A DNA stretch of 64,000 nt from Streptomyces canus (GCF_001514145.1 NZ_KQ948678.1:87569-151568), one strand, 5' to 3'. Positions 46,424-55,490 are shown, counted from the stretch's first letter. Notes: generated by a model from the sequence alone, not told the origin. Numbers and translations are program-made.

Positions 46424-47701
46424 GTAGCTGTTCCAGTCGCGGGCTGCTCTGCGGGTCCACTGCAGGGCTGCGCTGATGCTGATGCCGAGGGTGTCGCTGA
46501 GCACTGACGCGGGCAGGTCTGCGGCCAGTGCGAGCAGAGCGGTGTTCCGGCTGGGGCGGGCGGGCAAGCAGTGGAGACGCATCTTGCGCGCGAGGGCGGG
46601 CGCTGAGTGGTGGGTCCCAGCGGCGTAGCCGGGGAGAAGCCAGCCCGGACGCGGCGTGATGCGACCCACCGCCGAGATCGGTTCGGTGTGGTCGGCCTGA
46701 CGCTGCAGAAGCTGGTGGACGGCGGGCGGCAGTGCCACGGGATGCTCGCCTATGCGCAGGTGGGGCGTGTTGCCGCCCGTGAGGTCGGCGTGCGTGAGGA
46801 CAGTGATTCGTGTGATCGGCATTCCGTACAGCAGCATGAGGGCCCCGGTCACCCGCACATCCAGGGGAAGCGCTTCGTTATGCAGGCAGCGTCGCAGGTG
46901 TGTCCAGTGCTCGGATTCGCTCCACCAGCAGTGGGGTTCATCGCGGGGGCGGTCGCTGATCTCAAGGTTCCCGGTGAGACGGCGCTCGTGGGCCCAGCGC
47001 AGGAACATCCGGACATGGCGGCGATCCCGGCGCTCGGACAGCCACGTGTCGATGTCGCCTTGAGTAAGGCTGGCCAGCGGTATGTCGTGGTCGTCCAGCC
47101 AGGTGAGAAACGCGGCAGTGCAGCGAATGGCATTGCGGACCGCTGCCGCGCTGGCCGGCGTGAAGCGCCCTCGTGCCGCCCGTCGTCGGGCCCGTCGCAA
47201 GAGGGCCCATTCTGCGTAGATGTGCAGGGTGCGGCGGTGTTGCGCCGGTAGCGGCGCGAGTGCGCGCTCCAGCCAGGGCTGCAAACCTGCCAGGGGCTCA
47301 TTGCGTGCCGGAAGGGCGCCGAGGTGGACGAGAGTGGCTCGCAGCAACGCCGGCCCCTGTCCGGATCCGGCCGAGTCAAGCGTTTCGTGGGTGAGCGGGA
47401 GATCGTCATCGACCAGGCGGCGCAGGCATGCGGCTCCACCGCGCGGCTTGTCCAGCCAGACCAGGATCGAACGCGCTCTGGGGGCGCGCACCAACGCCTC
47501 AAGCAGCGGCCGGACTTCTGCGGGCACTTCGCCGCGGCTGCTGCGGAATTCGGTGGCGCGGCGGTCACGCAACACGCAGCGGGCGCAGCGCGCACCACGT
47601 TCGGTTTCTCGGCCCGAACCGCAGGTCGAGCACAGATAGGCGTTGGGGGCGCCGGAGCACACTCCGCAGGTACCCCGTCCACCCGGGCCCGGACCGATCA
47701 A
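46391..47701 (-). CDS. Tyrosine-recombinase-like protein with N-terminal zinc ribbons, catalytic Tyr replaced
   Basis: From a TTG at 47701 the product has 436 residues. The N-terminus holds CxxC pairs (CGVCSG, CSTCGSG, CARCVL). In the same frame a further CATCGRTRPL lies upstream of any start codon, so the natural N-terminus is probably longer and lost. Residues about 170-270 resemble the SAM-like core-binding domain (FLTWLDDHDIPLASLTQGDI). The C-terminus ends ADLPASVLSDTLGISISAAL, then QWTRRA. The position usually holding the nucleophilic Tyr is Trp, so strand cleavage is unlikely. A DNA-binding relative of Xer/phage integrases, perhaps a regulator. Confidence 0.65.
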   Translation of the reverse strand: MIGPGPGGRGTCGVCSGAPNAYLCSTCGSGRETERGARCARCVLRDRRATEFRSSRGEVPAEVRPLLEALVRAPRARSILVWLDKPRGGAACLRRLVDDDLPLTHETLDSAGSGQGPALLRATLVHLGALPARNEPLAGLQPWLERALAPLPAQHRRTLHIYAEWALLRRARRRAARGRFTPASAAAVRNAIRCTAAFLTWLDDHDIPLASLTQGDIDTWLSERRDRRHVRMFLRWAHERRLTGNLEISDRPRDEPHCWWSESEHWTHLRRCLHNEALPLDVRVTGALMLLYGMPITRITVLTHADLTGGNTPHLRIGEHPVALPPAVHQLLQRQADHTEPISAVGRITPRPGWLLPGYAAGTHHSAPALARKMRLHCLPARPSRNTALLALAADLPASVLSDTLGISISAALQWTRRAARDWNSYLAARPTEDRY

Positions 47702-47883
47702 GGGCCGGGTGCGGCCGCATGTCGCGCACGGACGTCTCGGCGACGCCTGAATTCGTTCGACAGACTTTGACGTGTTTCATGAGACAGTCCAGCGGTGGTC
47801 TTGCCGGAAGGGACTGCGGCGGTGCCGAACTGCCTAGTGAAGCTATGGCGAGCTGTTGGTGCTGGTGCTCTCGCGCTGGGCAG

Positions 47884-49002
47884 TCAGGATGGCTGGACTT
47901 GGTCGAAGAGGGCGAGGGCTTCGGCGGGGTCCGGGCTCACGAGGCGTTCCAGACCGGCCGTCGTGATCTTCGCCCACCTGCTGGCCCGTGCCCACATTTG
48001 TTCCTCGAAGGCGTGGATGGCCCCGTTCAGATCTTCAGGGCCGGTGGCGATGGACTCGGCGAGTTCGGCGCCTTCCAGCATCGCGAGGTTCGCGCCCGCC
48101 CCGAGTGGGGGCATCAGGTGAGCGGCGTCGCCCAGTAGCGTCACCCCGGGGACGTGGGTCCAGGTGTGGGACACGGGCAGGACGTAGAGGGGGCGGTGGA
48201 CGAAGGCGTTGCCGTGGTGGAGGAGGTCGAGGACGGGGGCGGCCCAGCCGTCGAACAGAGCCAGCAGGCTCGATCGCGCGGCCTCGGCGTCGGCCAGGTC
48301 CAGGTTCGCGTGCCAGTCCAGCGGAGCGCGGAACTGGGCGTACACCTTGACGTGGCCGCCGCTGTTGCGTTGGGCGACGAGCTTTCGGTTCACGCCGTAC
48401 ACGGCCACGGAACCGTCGCCGATCAACCGGGCGAGGTCGGGCTGGCGGGTGTCGACGTCGTCGAGGGAGGTCTCGACTGAGGTGATGCCGGTGTAGTGCG
48501 GCGTCACCGACGAGACTGCTGGGCGGATCCGGGACCAGGCACCGTCCGCGCCGACCACGAGGTCGAACGTTTGCTGTCGCCCGTCCGCGAAATGGACCAG
48601 TACGCCGTCCCGGGTCCCCGGCACCACGTGAGTCACGCCCCGTCCCCACTGGACGTCGAGAGGGCCGAGCAACAGGTCACGGAGTTGCCCGCGGTCGATC
48701 TCGGGATTGGCCCGGTCATCTGGACGGGGTCGCCAGTCGCGCAGGACGGTTCCGTCCGTGTCCAGGATGCGCATGGCCTGCCCCTCGGGACGGGACAGCG
48801 CCTGGAACTCCGCCAGCAGCCCCGCCTTGTCCAGCGCGAGCTGGCCCAGCCCTTCGTGCAGGTCCAGCGTGCCGCCCGGGGGTCGGGCATCGGGGGCGGG
48901 ATCGCGTTCGAGGACGGTGACGGGGTAGCCATGGCGGTGAAGGACACGGGCGAAGGTGAGGCCGGCAGGACCGCTCCCGACCACGGCGATGCGTTGTCTC
49001 AT
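47884..49002 (-). CDS. FAD-dependent monooxygenase (TetX/PHBH-like)
   Basis: Start at the ATG at 49002; 372 residues. Motifs are the dinucleotide-binding AVVGSGPAGLTFARVL, the D(G)-type motif FDLVVGADGAWSRIRP and the second FAD motif GVTLLGDAAHLMPPLGAGAN, the full set for class A flavoprotein hydroxylases. Closest in style to tetracycline-inactivating TetX-like enzymes. Divergently transcribed from a TetR gene with a palindrome between them, so expression is probably induced by a substrate-like ligand; detoxification of an aromatic compound is plausible. Confidence 0.92.
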   Translation of the reverse strand: MRQRIAVVGSGPAGLTFARVLHRHGYPVTVLERDPAPDARPPGGTLDLHEGLGQLALDKAGLLAEFQALSRPEGQAMRILDTDGTVLRDWRPRPDDRANPEIDRGQLRDLLLGPLDVQWGRGVTHVVPGTRDGVLVHFADGRQQTFDLVVGADGAWSRIRPAVSSVTPHYTGITSVETSLDDVDTRQPDLARLIGDGSVAVYGVNRKLVAQRNSGGHVKVYAQFRAPLDWHANLDLADAEAARSSLLALFDGWAAPVLDLLHHGNAFVHRPLYVLPVSHTWTHVPGVTLLGDAAHLMPPLGAGANLAMLEGAELAESIATGPEDLNGAIHAFEEQMWARASRWAKITTAGLERLVSPDPAEALALFDQVQPS

Positions 49003-49013
49003 GTCGATACACT

Positions 49014-49028
49014 GTATTTGTACAATAC
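49014..49028. promoter_or_regulatory. TetR operator candidate between monooxygenase and TetR genes
   Basis: GTATTTGTACAATAC, with perfect outer arms GTATT/AATAC and inner TTGTACAA, lies between the divergent starts at 49002 and 49056. The position fits repression of both genes. Confidence 0.65.
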
Positions 49029-49055
49029 GCTGCATCGCAACAGTACGATGTGCCC

Positions 49056-49748
49056 ATGACTGTCTGGGACCGGCCGGAGCCGCCGACTCGCCCCGTGCCG
49101 CTCGATCGGGAGCGGATCGTCGCCGCCGCCATCGCGCTGGCCGACGAGGGCGGGTTGGAGGCGGTGTCGTTGCGCAAGGTCGCCGCCCGGCTGAACGCCG
49201 GCCCGATGCGGCTGTACGGATACATCTCCACCAAGGAGGAGCTGTTCGACCTCATGGTGGACGAGGTCTACGCCGAGATCCTCCCCGAGGAGCAGCCCGG
49301 TGACTGGCGGGAGGCGCTGCGTGTCCTCGCCCACCGCACCAGGCAGGCAGCTCTCCGTCACGAATGGCTGGCCGACCTGCTCGGCCGCCGCCCGGCCCTG
49401 GGCCCGAACGGCCTCGCCGTGACCGAGGCCACGCTGGCCGCCCTCGACGGCCTCACCGACATCGACACCGTCATGCGAGCCGTGGAGACGGTCAGCGCCT
49501 ACTTCACCGGGGCGATCAGGCGCGAGGTCACGAACCTGCGGGCCGAGCGCGCCACGGGCCTGTCCAAGCGCGACTGGCAGCGCGCCCACGGCCCGCATGT
49601 GACAAGAATGCTGGCCACGGGCCGCTTCCCGGCACTGGCCAAGGCCGTGTACGACGGCACGGACGTGGACGCAGAGACATCCTTCGCGACCGGCCTGGAC
49701 TGGGTCCTCGACGCCGTGGCCGTCAGGCTCACCACGCCGCCGCCGTGA
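49056..49748 (+). CDS. TetR-family repressor
   Basis: ATG at 49056 (an upstream ATG two codons earlier is possible); about 230 residues. The N-terminal HTH reads RIVAAAIALADEGGLEAVSL, then RKVAARLNAGPMRLYGYI, typical of the TetR_C class 2 group including TetR itself. The C-terminal ligand-binding domain has the usual helices. Divergent from the flavin monooxygenase, which it likely controls. Confidence 0.92.
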   Translation: MTVWDRPEPPTRPVPLDRERIVAAAIALADEGGLEAVSLRKVAARLNAGPMRLYGYISTKEELFDLMVDEVYAEILPEEQPGDWREALRVLAHRTRQAALRHEWLADLLGRRPALGPNGLAVTEATLAALDGLTDIDTVMRAVETVSAYFTGAIRREVTNLRAERATGLSKRDWQRAHGPHVTRMLATGRFPALAKAVYDGTDVDAETSFATGLDWVLDAVAVRLTTPPP

Positions 49749-49769
49749 CGCTTTGCTCTTGCCCGAGCG

Positions 49770-50162
49770 TCAGTCGTGGGCATGATGCCGGTGATCATCT
49801 CGCACTGCGTGCCCGCGATCGAGAGGGACCACGACGGCTGACCTTTTCGCGAGTTGCTCGCGGAGGGCCGTGGCCTCGGCGACCAGGGCCGCGATGACCG
49901 TGGCGGCGGCGTCGACTTCGTGTTGGAGTCGTTGTCGCTCGTGTCGGTTGTCTCGCAGTTGGCGGCGGAGGCGGGCGATCTCCGCGGCCTGGGCCTGGTC
50001 GTGTTTGCTTGCTGCGCTCTGGCTGACGTGCTTATCCCAGTCGACGAGCACTGCGATTGCCCGGTTCATCGTGGCCCGGCTGACGCCCGCCTCCCGCCAG
50101 AGGTTCTGCTTCGTGAGCTTGCCGTCGGTGCGGATGGGTCGACCAGTGAAGAGCCGTTCCAT
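49770..50162 (-). CDS. Small coiled-coil HTH protein of an integrase module (DUF6262-like)
   Basis: 130 residues from the ATG at 50162: an HTH-like start (GKLTKQNLWREAGVSRATMN) and a long coiled coil (AEIARLRRQLRDNRHERQRL). Such proteins are the third gene after two large tyrosine recombinases in actinobacterial elements. Coding similarity continues 20 codons upstream (TAATPPGLSATAEKALREAM) to a CTG at 50222 overlapping the stop of the integrase remnant, where relatives would have GTG. The original start may therefore be mutated. Confidence 0.6.
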   Translation of the reverse strand: MERLFTGRPIRTDGKLTKQNLWREAGVSRATMNRAIAVLVDWDKHVSQSAASKHDQAQAAEIARLRRQLRDNRHERQRLQHEVDAAATVIAALVAEATALREQLAKRSAVVVPLDRGHAVRDDHRHHAHD

Positions 50163-50218
50163 GGCCTCTCGAAGGGCCTTCTCGGCCGTGGCGGAGAGGC
50201 CGGGCGGGGTTGCGGCGG

Positions 50219-50756
50219 TCAGGCTTCTCCCGCCTTGGTGAGCGCGATCTCGACGTCGCGGACCTGCTGGTCGATCAGGGCTCTGCGGTTCGCCGGGAGT
50301 GTGGGGAGGTTCCGCAGTTTGGTCAGGGAGGCGTGCTCGGCCTGCCAGATAGGCAGGTGCTCTGGGGCGATGATGCTGTTGCTGCAGCGTGCGGGCTGGC
50401 AGCGGTCGCTAAGTGGCCCTCGGTGTCCTGGGGGCACGATGGCATCTTCGAGGCACTTCGCGCCGACGGGATTATTCTCGTCCAGGGTGCAGTGGTTGAG
50501 TTTTCCGAACCGGATCGATAGGTGCGTGCGTTTGAGCAGGCCGTGTTCGACGCGAATGTCCCCCCCTCGGCGACGCACTACTGGCAGACGATCGAGGAGA
50601 CTCGATGGCGGCCCAGTCCCGGTCCCAGGCGGCGTCACCGACCACCTCCTCAGGCACCAGACGCCGGGCGAACAGAGCTGACAGCTCTGCCTGACTCAAT
50701 CCAGCGACCTGGCCGACCTTCCAGACCTTCCGCTGGTCGGTGAAGAACAGCTGCAC
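50219..50756 (-). pseudogene. C-terminal remnant of a large site-specific integrase
   Basis: The minus strand shows the characteristic tail RFGKLNHCTLDENNPVGAKC, PPGHRGPLSDRCQPARC, NSIIAPEHLPIW and a helical end to TGA at 50219. A further coding stretch in another frame lies just upstream (VWKVGQVAGLSQAELSALFA). The catalytic core is absent. With the DUF6262-like gene this marks an integrated element that has mostly gone. Confidence 0.6.
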
Positions 50757-51087
50757 GTGACCCCACAGGCATGCGTCACCACTCTGGCAACGTGCAGTCT
50801 TTCGGTGCCGGTCGGAGGTGTGCTGGGAGATGCCTCGATGTCACTCGGATGAGACAACTTCAAGTGTCTGGAGAACCGTCCCACTTGGGCTCTCCCGCAC
50901 ACATGGGTGGCAGGGCCGGGTCGGACACGGGGGTGGCGAGCATCGGTTTCGGCAGTGTCCACGTCACAGCCCCATGCCTTCCACCCGGCCTGTCGGTCCG
51001 CAAACCGAGCGGCGCGTGCACACCCGACCGCCGGCCCGACCATGAGCCCGACCATGGCTGGTCAGCGGGACGCGGCCACCCACGGGG
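50757..51087. other. No gene seen
   Basis: About 330 bp between the integrase remnant and the DUF6207 gene. Open frames on both strands lack recognisable content. Confidence 0.4.
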
Positions 51088-51297
51088 TTACGAGTCGGGT
51101 TCCTGGCGTAGGTCCAGGAAGCAGCGCAGCCGTACGCCGGGCTCGCCGGGCTGCCGGGTTGTACGGTCCGCCGGTGCGATCGCGCACCGCGCGGCGAGCA
51201 GTTCCTGGACCGCGAGCGTGGTCTCGTCATCAGCTGCGGCGACCTCCACCACAGCCAGGCCCGGCTCCGCCACGTGCGCGTCCAAGATCTCCCTCAT
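51088..51297 (-). CDS. DUF6207 family protein
   Basis: ATG at 51297 gives 69 residues matching DUF6207, a small Streptomyces family found next to mobile DNA: HVAEPGLAVVEVAAADDETT, ALAVQ-like helix, ADRTTRQPGEPGVRLRCFLD and a final LRQ. The family's function is unknown. It appears intact, and neighbours are integrase and IS6 remnants. Confidence 0.75.
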   Translation of the reverse strand: MREILDAHVAEPGLAVVEVAAADDETTLAVQELLAARCAIAPADRTTRQPGEPGVRLRCFLDLRQEPDS

Positions 51298-51426
51298 GCC
51301 TGGCACTACGCGCCGCAGCCCGCAGAAGTTCTCCGCCGCCGGCGTCTTCACCCGACCGAGTAGGGTCCCGGCCGATACGGTTACCCGCCCGCCGCTCTGC
51401 CCTTCATGGCCCGGGTTGCGCTGGGT

Positions 51427-51469
51427 GTTGCGGTGGAGGTTGCGCGAGGCGTTGCGGTGGAGGTTGCGC
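51427..51469 (+). repeat. Direct repeat of a 19-bp unit
   Basis: GTTGCGGTGGAGGTTGCGC occurs at 51427-51445 and 51451-51469, a 24-bp period. It lies just before the IS6 transposase remnant. Confidence 0.6.
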
Positions 51470-51479
51470 AGGCCGTCAC

Positions 51480-51740
51480 GGCGTCGAAGTACCTGAACAA
51501 CCGGGCCGAGAACAGCCACCAGCCCACCAGGCAACGCGAACGCGCGATGAAAGGCTTCCGCTCCGTGGGCGGAGCACAGCGGTTTCTGTCCGCGTTCAGC
51601 GGCATCTCACCCCACTTCCGACCCAGCCGCCACCTGATGACCGCTGCCACCCACCGAGCCGAGATGAGCATCCGCTTCGCGATCCGGGACCAGATCACCG
51701 GCACCGCCGGACAGCCCACCGCGCCGCGAGCACACAGCCG
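51480..51740 (+). mobile_element. IS6-family transposase, C-terminal scar
   Basis: The plus strand encodes the conserved IS6/IS26-type end: YLNNRAENSHQPTRQRERAM, then RFLSAFSGISPHFRPSRHLM, then RFAIRDQITG. The catalytic N-terminal part is missing. Confidence 0.8.
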
Positions 51741-51771
51741 GAACCCGACACGACCACGCCCCGGCACACCG

Positions 51772-51981
51772 TCAGACACCCACACACCCAACAACGTGAC
51801 AGCGCCCGCTGGGGTGCTCGTTCCAGCGGGGCACGAGAGCCATCGCGGTGGATCCCTGCAGCACCGGATGCCCGGCCGAAGGATCGGCGAGATAGCCGGC
51901 ACGCAAGGACGCGGGCTCGGCATCCGTGAACATCTTGCTCAGCGTTTCGATCTTCTGGGCGAGGCGCTCTGCGGCGTCCAT
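51772..51981 (-). pseudogene. Possible 5' fragment of an unidentified gene
   Basis: From the ATG at 51981 the frame opens with MDAAERLAQKIETLSKMFTD and about 35 more plausible residues. It then becomes low-complexity and stops at 51772 close to the IS6 scar. It could be a truncated gene; family unknown. Confidence 0.3.
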
Positions 51982-52018
51982 CGGCGCTCCCGTCGTGCGT
52001 GTGACCACTTGCCGTGAA

Positions 52019-52291
52019 CTACCAGCTGCCGGTGTCACGTTGTGATTTCAGTGTTGGTCTCGTGGGCCGGGCGGGCCAAGCGCATATACGCGGTCCTCCC
52101 GATATTTCTGGGGGGCAGCGGAGTCGGTGCAGGATGCCGACGACGCCGTTGAGCAGGAAGAGCAGTCCGATGGTGGCGAGGTCCCGGTAGCCCTCGGCCC
52201 ACAGGCTCAGATGGATCGCGGCCATCGCCGCCGACAGCCCGGCGCCGGCCAGGCGCAGGATCAGCCTCGCGGCCGCTCTGTTAGTAGGCAC
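52019..52291 (-). pseudogene. N-terminal part of a small membrane protein
   Basis: Starts ATG at 52291. About 57 residues contain two membrane helices (RLAGAGLSAAMAAIHLSLWA and LATIGLLFLLNGVVGILHRL). The sequence then turns non-coding in character to the stop at 52019. Relatives of this type usually have four helices, so the gene looks truncated. Its start overlaps the end of the cupredoxin gene by 11 bp, suggesting one former operon. Confidence 0.45.
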
Positions 52292-52745
52292 TGCCCGAAG
52301 AGGTGTTTTTGTCGGACGGTGCCGGGGACCCGCCGACGCTGATCTCCGTCTTCATACCGAGGTCCTTGTGTCCGTCGACCGGGCAGTAGACCTCGTACGA
52401 GCCAGACTTCAGCGTCACCGTGAGGGTCGTGGACTGACCCGGATCCACCGTCTTGCTGCGGTTCTCGCCGCCGTTGCCCTCGATCTCCAGGGCGTGTACG
52501 TGTGAGCCCGTGTTCTTAGCGGTGAAGGTGTACTGGCCGGGCTGGAACTTCTCCGTCGAGAGCTTGATGTGGAAGTCGGACAGCTCTGCCGTGACCTGGG
52601 CGCCGTGGCTGGCGCTGGCGCTGGCGCTGTTGTCGTTGCTGTTGCTGCTGCCGTTGCCACCGCCTCCACAGGCTGCGAGCAGGGCGGTCAGGCCGCCGGC
52701 GGCCACGCCGAGGACAATGCGGCGGTGGATGTGCGAGGTGGTCAT
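52281..52745 (-). CDS. Cupredoxin-domain lipoprotein
   Basis: ATG at 52745; 154 residues. A signal ending in the lipobox LTALLAAC is followed by a Gly/Ser/Asn linker and one cupredoxin barrel. Type 1 copper ligands are recognisable: His in GSHVHALEI, Cys and His in VYCPVDGHKDLGM, and Met at its end. A membrane-tethered small blue copper protein, possibly an electron carrier. Divergent from the ECF sigma gene, which may control it. Confidence 0.88.
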   Translation of the reverse strand: MTTSHIHRRIVLGVAAGGLTALLAACGGGGNGSSNSNDNSASASASHGAQVTAELSDFHIKLSTEKFQPGQYTFTAKNTGSHVHALEIEGNGGENRSKTVDPGQSTTLTVTLKSGSYEVYCPVDGHKDLGMKTEISVGGSPAPSDKNTSSGSAY

Positions 52746-52879
52746 GAGTCGGTCCTCCGGGTTGTCCCCCCTGCAAGAGGTACGACGCTGCCGGGCCGAA
52801 GGATTGCGGCCCGCTGGATCGCGCGGGTGGAGAATGGACGTATGGCAATCCTTTCCGGGCGTCGGAACGTATCCCTGGT

Positions 52880-53455
52880 ATGTGGCGTATGGGCCTCTTT
52901 CTCGGGCGGGTCCCCGACGAGGCACTGCTCACCGGTCTGACGACGGGCGATCCGGAACTCGCCGTCGCGTTTGTGCGCCGTTACCAGCGCACGGTCTTCG
53001 GCGTCGCTCTCGCCGTCCTGGGCGACCCCCAACTCGCCGAGGACGTCGCCCAGCAGACCTTCGAGCGGGCCTGGCGGCACGCACAGGTGTACGACCCTCG
53101 TCGCGGCTCTGTGCGGTCTTGGCTGATGGCGATCGCGCACAACCTCGCGATCGACGCGGTACGGGCCCGGCGGGCGAGCCCGGTCGACCCGGAGGACCTG
53201 GACGCGCTGCTCGGCATCGTGACCGAGACGCCCGAGCGGCAGGCGCTCGCCGACGACAGCGCAGAGCGGGTCCGGCGAGCGGTGGCGGAGCTGCCCCTGG
53301 AGCAGGCGCGGGCCTTGGTGATGGCCGGGATCTACGGGATGACGGCGCGGGAGGTCGCGGACGCGGAGGACGTTCCGCTGGGAACGGCGAAGACCCGGAT
53401 CCGGACCGGGACGCTCAAGGTACGAGCCCTCCTCGAAGCGGCGGAGAAGCGGTGA
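52880..53455 (+). CDS. ECF-type RNA polymerase sigma factor
   Basis: 191 residues from the ATG at 52880 (the ATG at 52889 is equally possible). Region 2 (VFGVALAVLGDPQLAEDVAQ, then QTFERAWRHA) and region 4 (MTAREVADAEDVPLGTAKTR) are clear. Followed, with a 4-bp overlap, by a zinc-binding anti-sigma gene. Likely directs the divergent cupredoxin gene in response to an envelope or redox/copper signal; that link is inference from position. Confidence 0.92.
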   Translation: MWRMGLFLGRVPDEALLTGLTTGDPELAVAFVRRYQRTVFGVALAVLGDPQLAEDVAQQTFERAWRHAQVYDPRRGSVRSWLMAIAHNLAIDAVRARRASPVDPEDLDALLGIVTETPERQALADDSAERVRRAVAELPLEQARALVMAGIYGMTAREVADAEDVPLGTAKTRIRTGTLKVRALLEAAEKR

Positions 53456-54117
53456 GCGGCATGGAGTGCGAGCGGCTGCGGGAGCTGGACGCCGAGTTGG
53501 CGCTCGGGGTCCTGCCTGCCCGCGAGCGCGCCGAGGCGGTCGCCCACCTGGACCGCTGCCCGAACTGCCGGGAGCACGTTAAGCGGCTGACGGTGGTCGG
53601 CGACGGTCTGCTCGCGCTGCTACCGGGCGCCGAGCCGCCGGTCGGTTTCGAGAGCCGGGTCGTACGGGCCCTGGGCGCCGCGCCCGCGCCGAAGCGGCGC
53701 AGGCACCGGCTAGGGCTGGCGGCGGCCGCCGCGGCCCTGGCCTGCGGTTTCGGCGGATGGGCGATCGGCACGGTGGTCGAGGCCGCGCCACCGCCGGTCT
53801 CACAGCGGACGGACGGCGGCCTACGGGCGGCGGCCCTGGTCTCCGACGGCCACGTGGTGGGCCGCATCTACGCCCAGGCCGGTGACGAGGGCTGGGTGTA
53901 CATGTCCGTCGATCTGGACGGGAACGGGAGGGGCCCGGTGCGCTGTCTGCTCGTACACGCCGACGGATCGACGGTCCCGGTGGGTTCCTTCCCACTCAAG
54001 GACGGCTACGGATACTGGGGCACACCGGCCGCGACCGACCCGACGACACTGGCCGGCGCCCGCCTGATGGCCCCGGACGGAAGCGTCTTGGCCACGGCGA
54101 GCCTCCCGACGGGCTAG
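53452..54117 (+). CDS. Membrane-anchored zinc anti-sigma factor
   Basis: GTG at 53452 overlaps the sigma stop; 221 residues. The N-terminal ZAS motif is HLDRCPNC. One membrane helix lies near residues 85-105 (RLGLAAAAAALACGFGGWAI). The extracytoplasmic C-terminal domain (VSDGHVVGRIYAQAGDEGWV and onward) matches the RskA/DUF-type sensor seen in actinobacterial anti-sigma factors. It should hold the upstream sigma factor inactive until a signal is received. Confidence 0.9.
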   Translation: MSGMECERLRELDAELALGVLPARERAEAVAHLDRCPNCREHVKRLTVVGDGLLALLPGAEPPVGFESRVVRALGAAPAPKRRRHRLGLAAAAAALACGFGGWAIGTVVEAAPPPVSQRTDGGLRAAALVSDGHVVGRIYAQAGDEGWVYMSVDLDGNGRGPVRCLLVHADGSTVPVGSFPLKDGYGYWGTPAATDPTTLAGARLMAPDGSVLATASLPTG

Positions 54118-54130
54118 CTAGGCAAGTCAC

Positions 54131-54253
54131 ATGTCGGTGATCTCCGTGCAGGCGGGCCTGGCCCGGTTCGTCGTTCACTCCGACACGGCGACGGCCCACG
54201 ACGCGCTCCGCATCATCGAGGACACCAGCGGGGAAGCCCTGGAGGACGTCTGA
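54131..54253 (+). pseudogene. Short ORF resembling an ANTAR-domain tail
   Basis: 40 residues (SVISVQAGLARFVVHSDTAT ... ALRIIEDTSGEALEDV). The VISVQA start and helical end resemble the C-terminal part of ANTAR RNA-binding domains. Too short for a full domain; probably a remnant. Confidence 0.3.
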
Positions 54254-54511
54254 CGGTGTGGCGGTCCAGCAGTGGCACAAGGGAGCGTGGTTCCACCGCT
54301 CACAGGCACGCTGGTGCACCATGTGCCTACGCAGCAACGACAGTCGCTGGCTCCTGCCTTGGAAACTTCCCTGGTCGTTCGCGTGCGTTGACCACGCTGT
54401 GTACATGTGGAGCCTCCGCCAACTTGAAGTGGCTGGTCAGGGTGCTGGCGTGACTCTGCTCCGGGGTGTTCGTGCTGGTCGTGGGCGGCAGTCTGCGGCG
54501 TAGATCGCCTG

Positions 54512-55468
54512 TCAGCGGTGGCGCTGCGCGGCTGCGGGGAAGAGGTCGAAGGCGCGGTGGCCGAGTGCATCGACTTCTCGCGGCGTGAGGACGTGGGAGT
54601 TCTGGAGCGCGTCGATGTTGCGTTTCATGTTGTTCTGGTTCGAGCAGGGGACTCCGGCGTCGGCGCCGTAGACGAGGTGGTCGCGGGGCACCATCGTGAC
54701 TGCTGCGGCGAGGTTGGCGTCTGTGCCGGACGCGGCGGTGTCGAGGTAGAGCTTCGCCAGGTCGGTGCGGATGTCATCGGCGGTCAGGCCCAGTGGGTTG
54801 AATACGTACTCCTCCGCACCAAGCAGTCCGAGGCGACCGGAGAGCGCGGGCAGGGCGCCGCCGCAGTGGGCGAGGACGACCGTGAGGCGGGGGTACCGGC
54901 GGAAGAATCCGGTGTAGAGGAGGTCCACGACGGTCCGGGTGGTCTCGAAGGGCAATTCGACCAGGACAGAGGTTTGCCGGAACGGAGGCGCCACGGCGCT
55001 CGGATGGATGAACAGGGCGGCCGAGCGCCGGTCGAGCTCCTCCCACACCGGCGCCAGACGCGGGTCTCCGAGCGGGACACCTGACCGACGGGTGGTCAGC
55101 AGGTAGCCGTCGGGGTGTGTTTCCGTGTCGCCGCGCGCGATCTCGGCCAGAGCCGCGTCCGGGTCGTCGGTGGGCAGGCCGGCGAGCAGGCCGAAGCGGC
55201 CGGGGTGGTCGGCGACTAGCTGGGCGCCGTAGTCGTTCCAGGCGCGCAGCTGTGGCAGTGGGGAATCGACGGGTACCGGGCTGAGCATCTGCACGGCGAT
55301 GCCCAGGCGATCCATCGTGGCGAGCATCGTCTCGGGTCGCCAGTGGTAGGGCTCGGGCGCCAGGAGGTGTGCATCCCTCAGCTGTCGCCATTGGGTCTCA
55401 CGCTCCTCCGCCGTGGTCGGTGGGGTGAAATGCGCGTGGATGTCCACCCAGCCGTTGACCTTGCCCAT
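54512..55468 (-). CDS. Amidohydrolase (ACMSD-like, amidohydrolase_2 family)
   Basis: 318 residues. Metal-ligand motif DIHAHF at the N-terminus, later histidines in LFIHPSAV and VLAHCGGALPAL, and an aspartate in YGADAGVP, the set seen in aminocarboxymuconate-semialdehyde decarboxylase-like metal-dependent hydrolases. Probably a decarboxylase or hydrolase acting on a carboxylated ring-cleavage-type substrate. Divergent from a TetR gene with two palindromic operators between them. Confidence 0.88.
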   Translation of the reverse strand: MGKVNGWVDIHAHFTPPTTAEERETQWRQLRDAHLLAPEPYHWRPETMLATMDRLGIAVQMLSPVPVDSPLPQLRAWNDYGAQLVADHPGRFGLLAGLPTDDPDAALAEIARGDTETHPDGYLLTTRRSGVPLGDPRLAPVWEELDRRSAALFIHPSAVAPPFRQTSVLVELPFETTRTVVDLLYTGFFRRYPRLTVVLAHCGGALPALSGRLGLLGAEEYVFNPLGLTADDIRTDLAKLYLDTAASGTDANLAAAVTMVPRDHLVYGADAGVPCSNQNNMKRNIDALQNSHVLTPREVDALGHRAFDLFPAAAQRHR

Positions 55469-55490
55469 GATGCGTTCTCCCTCGAATCAA

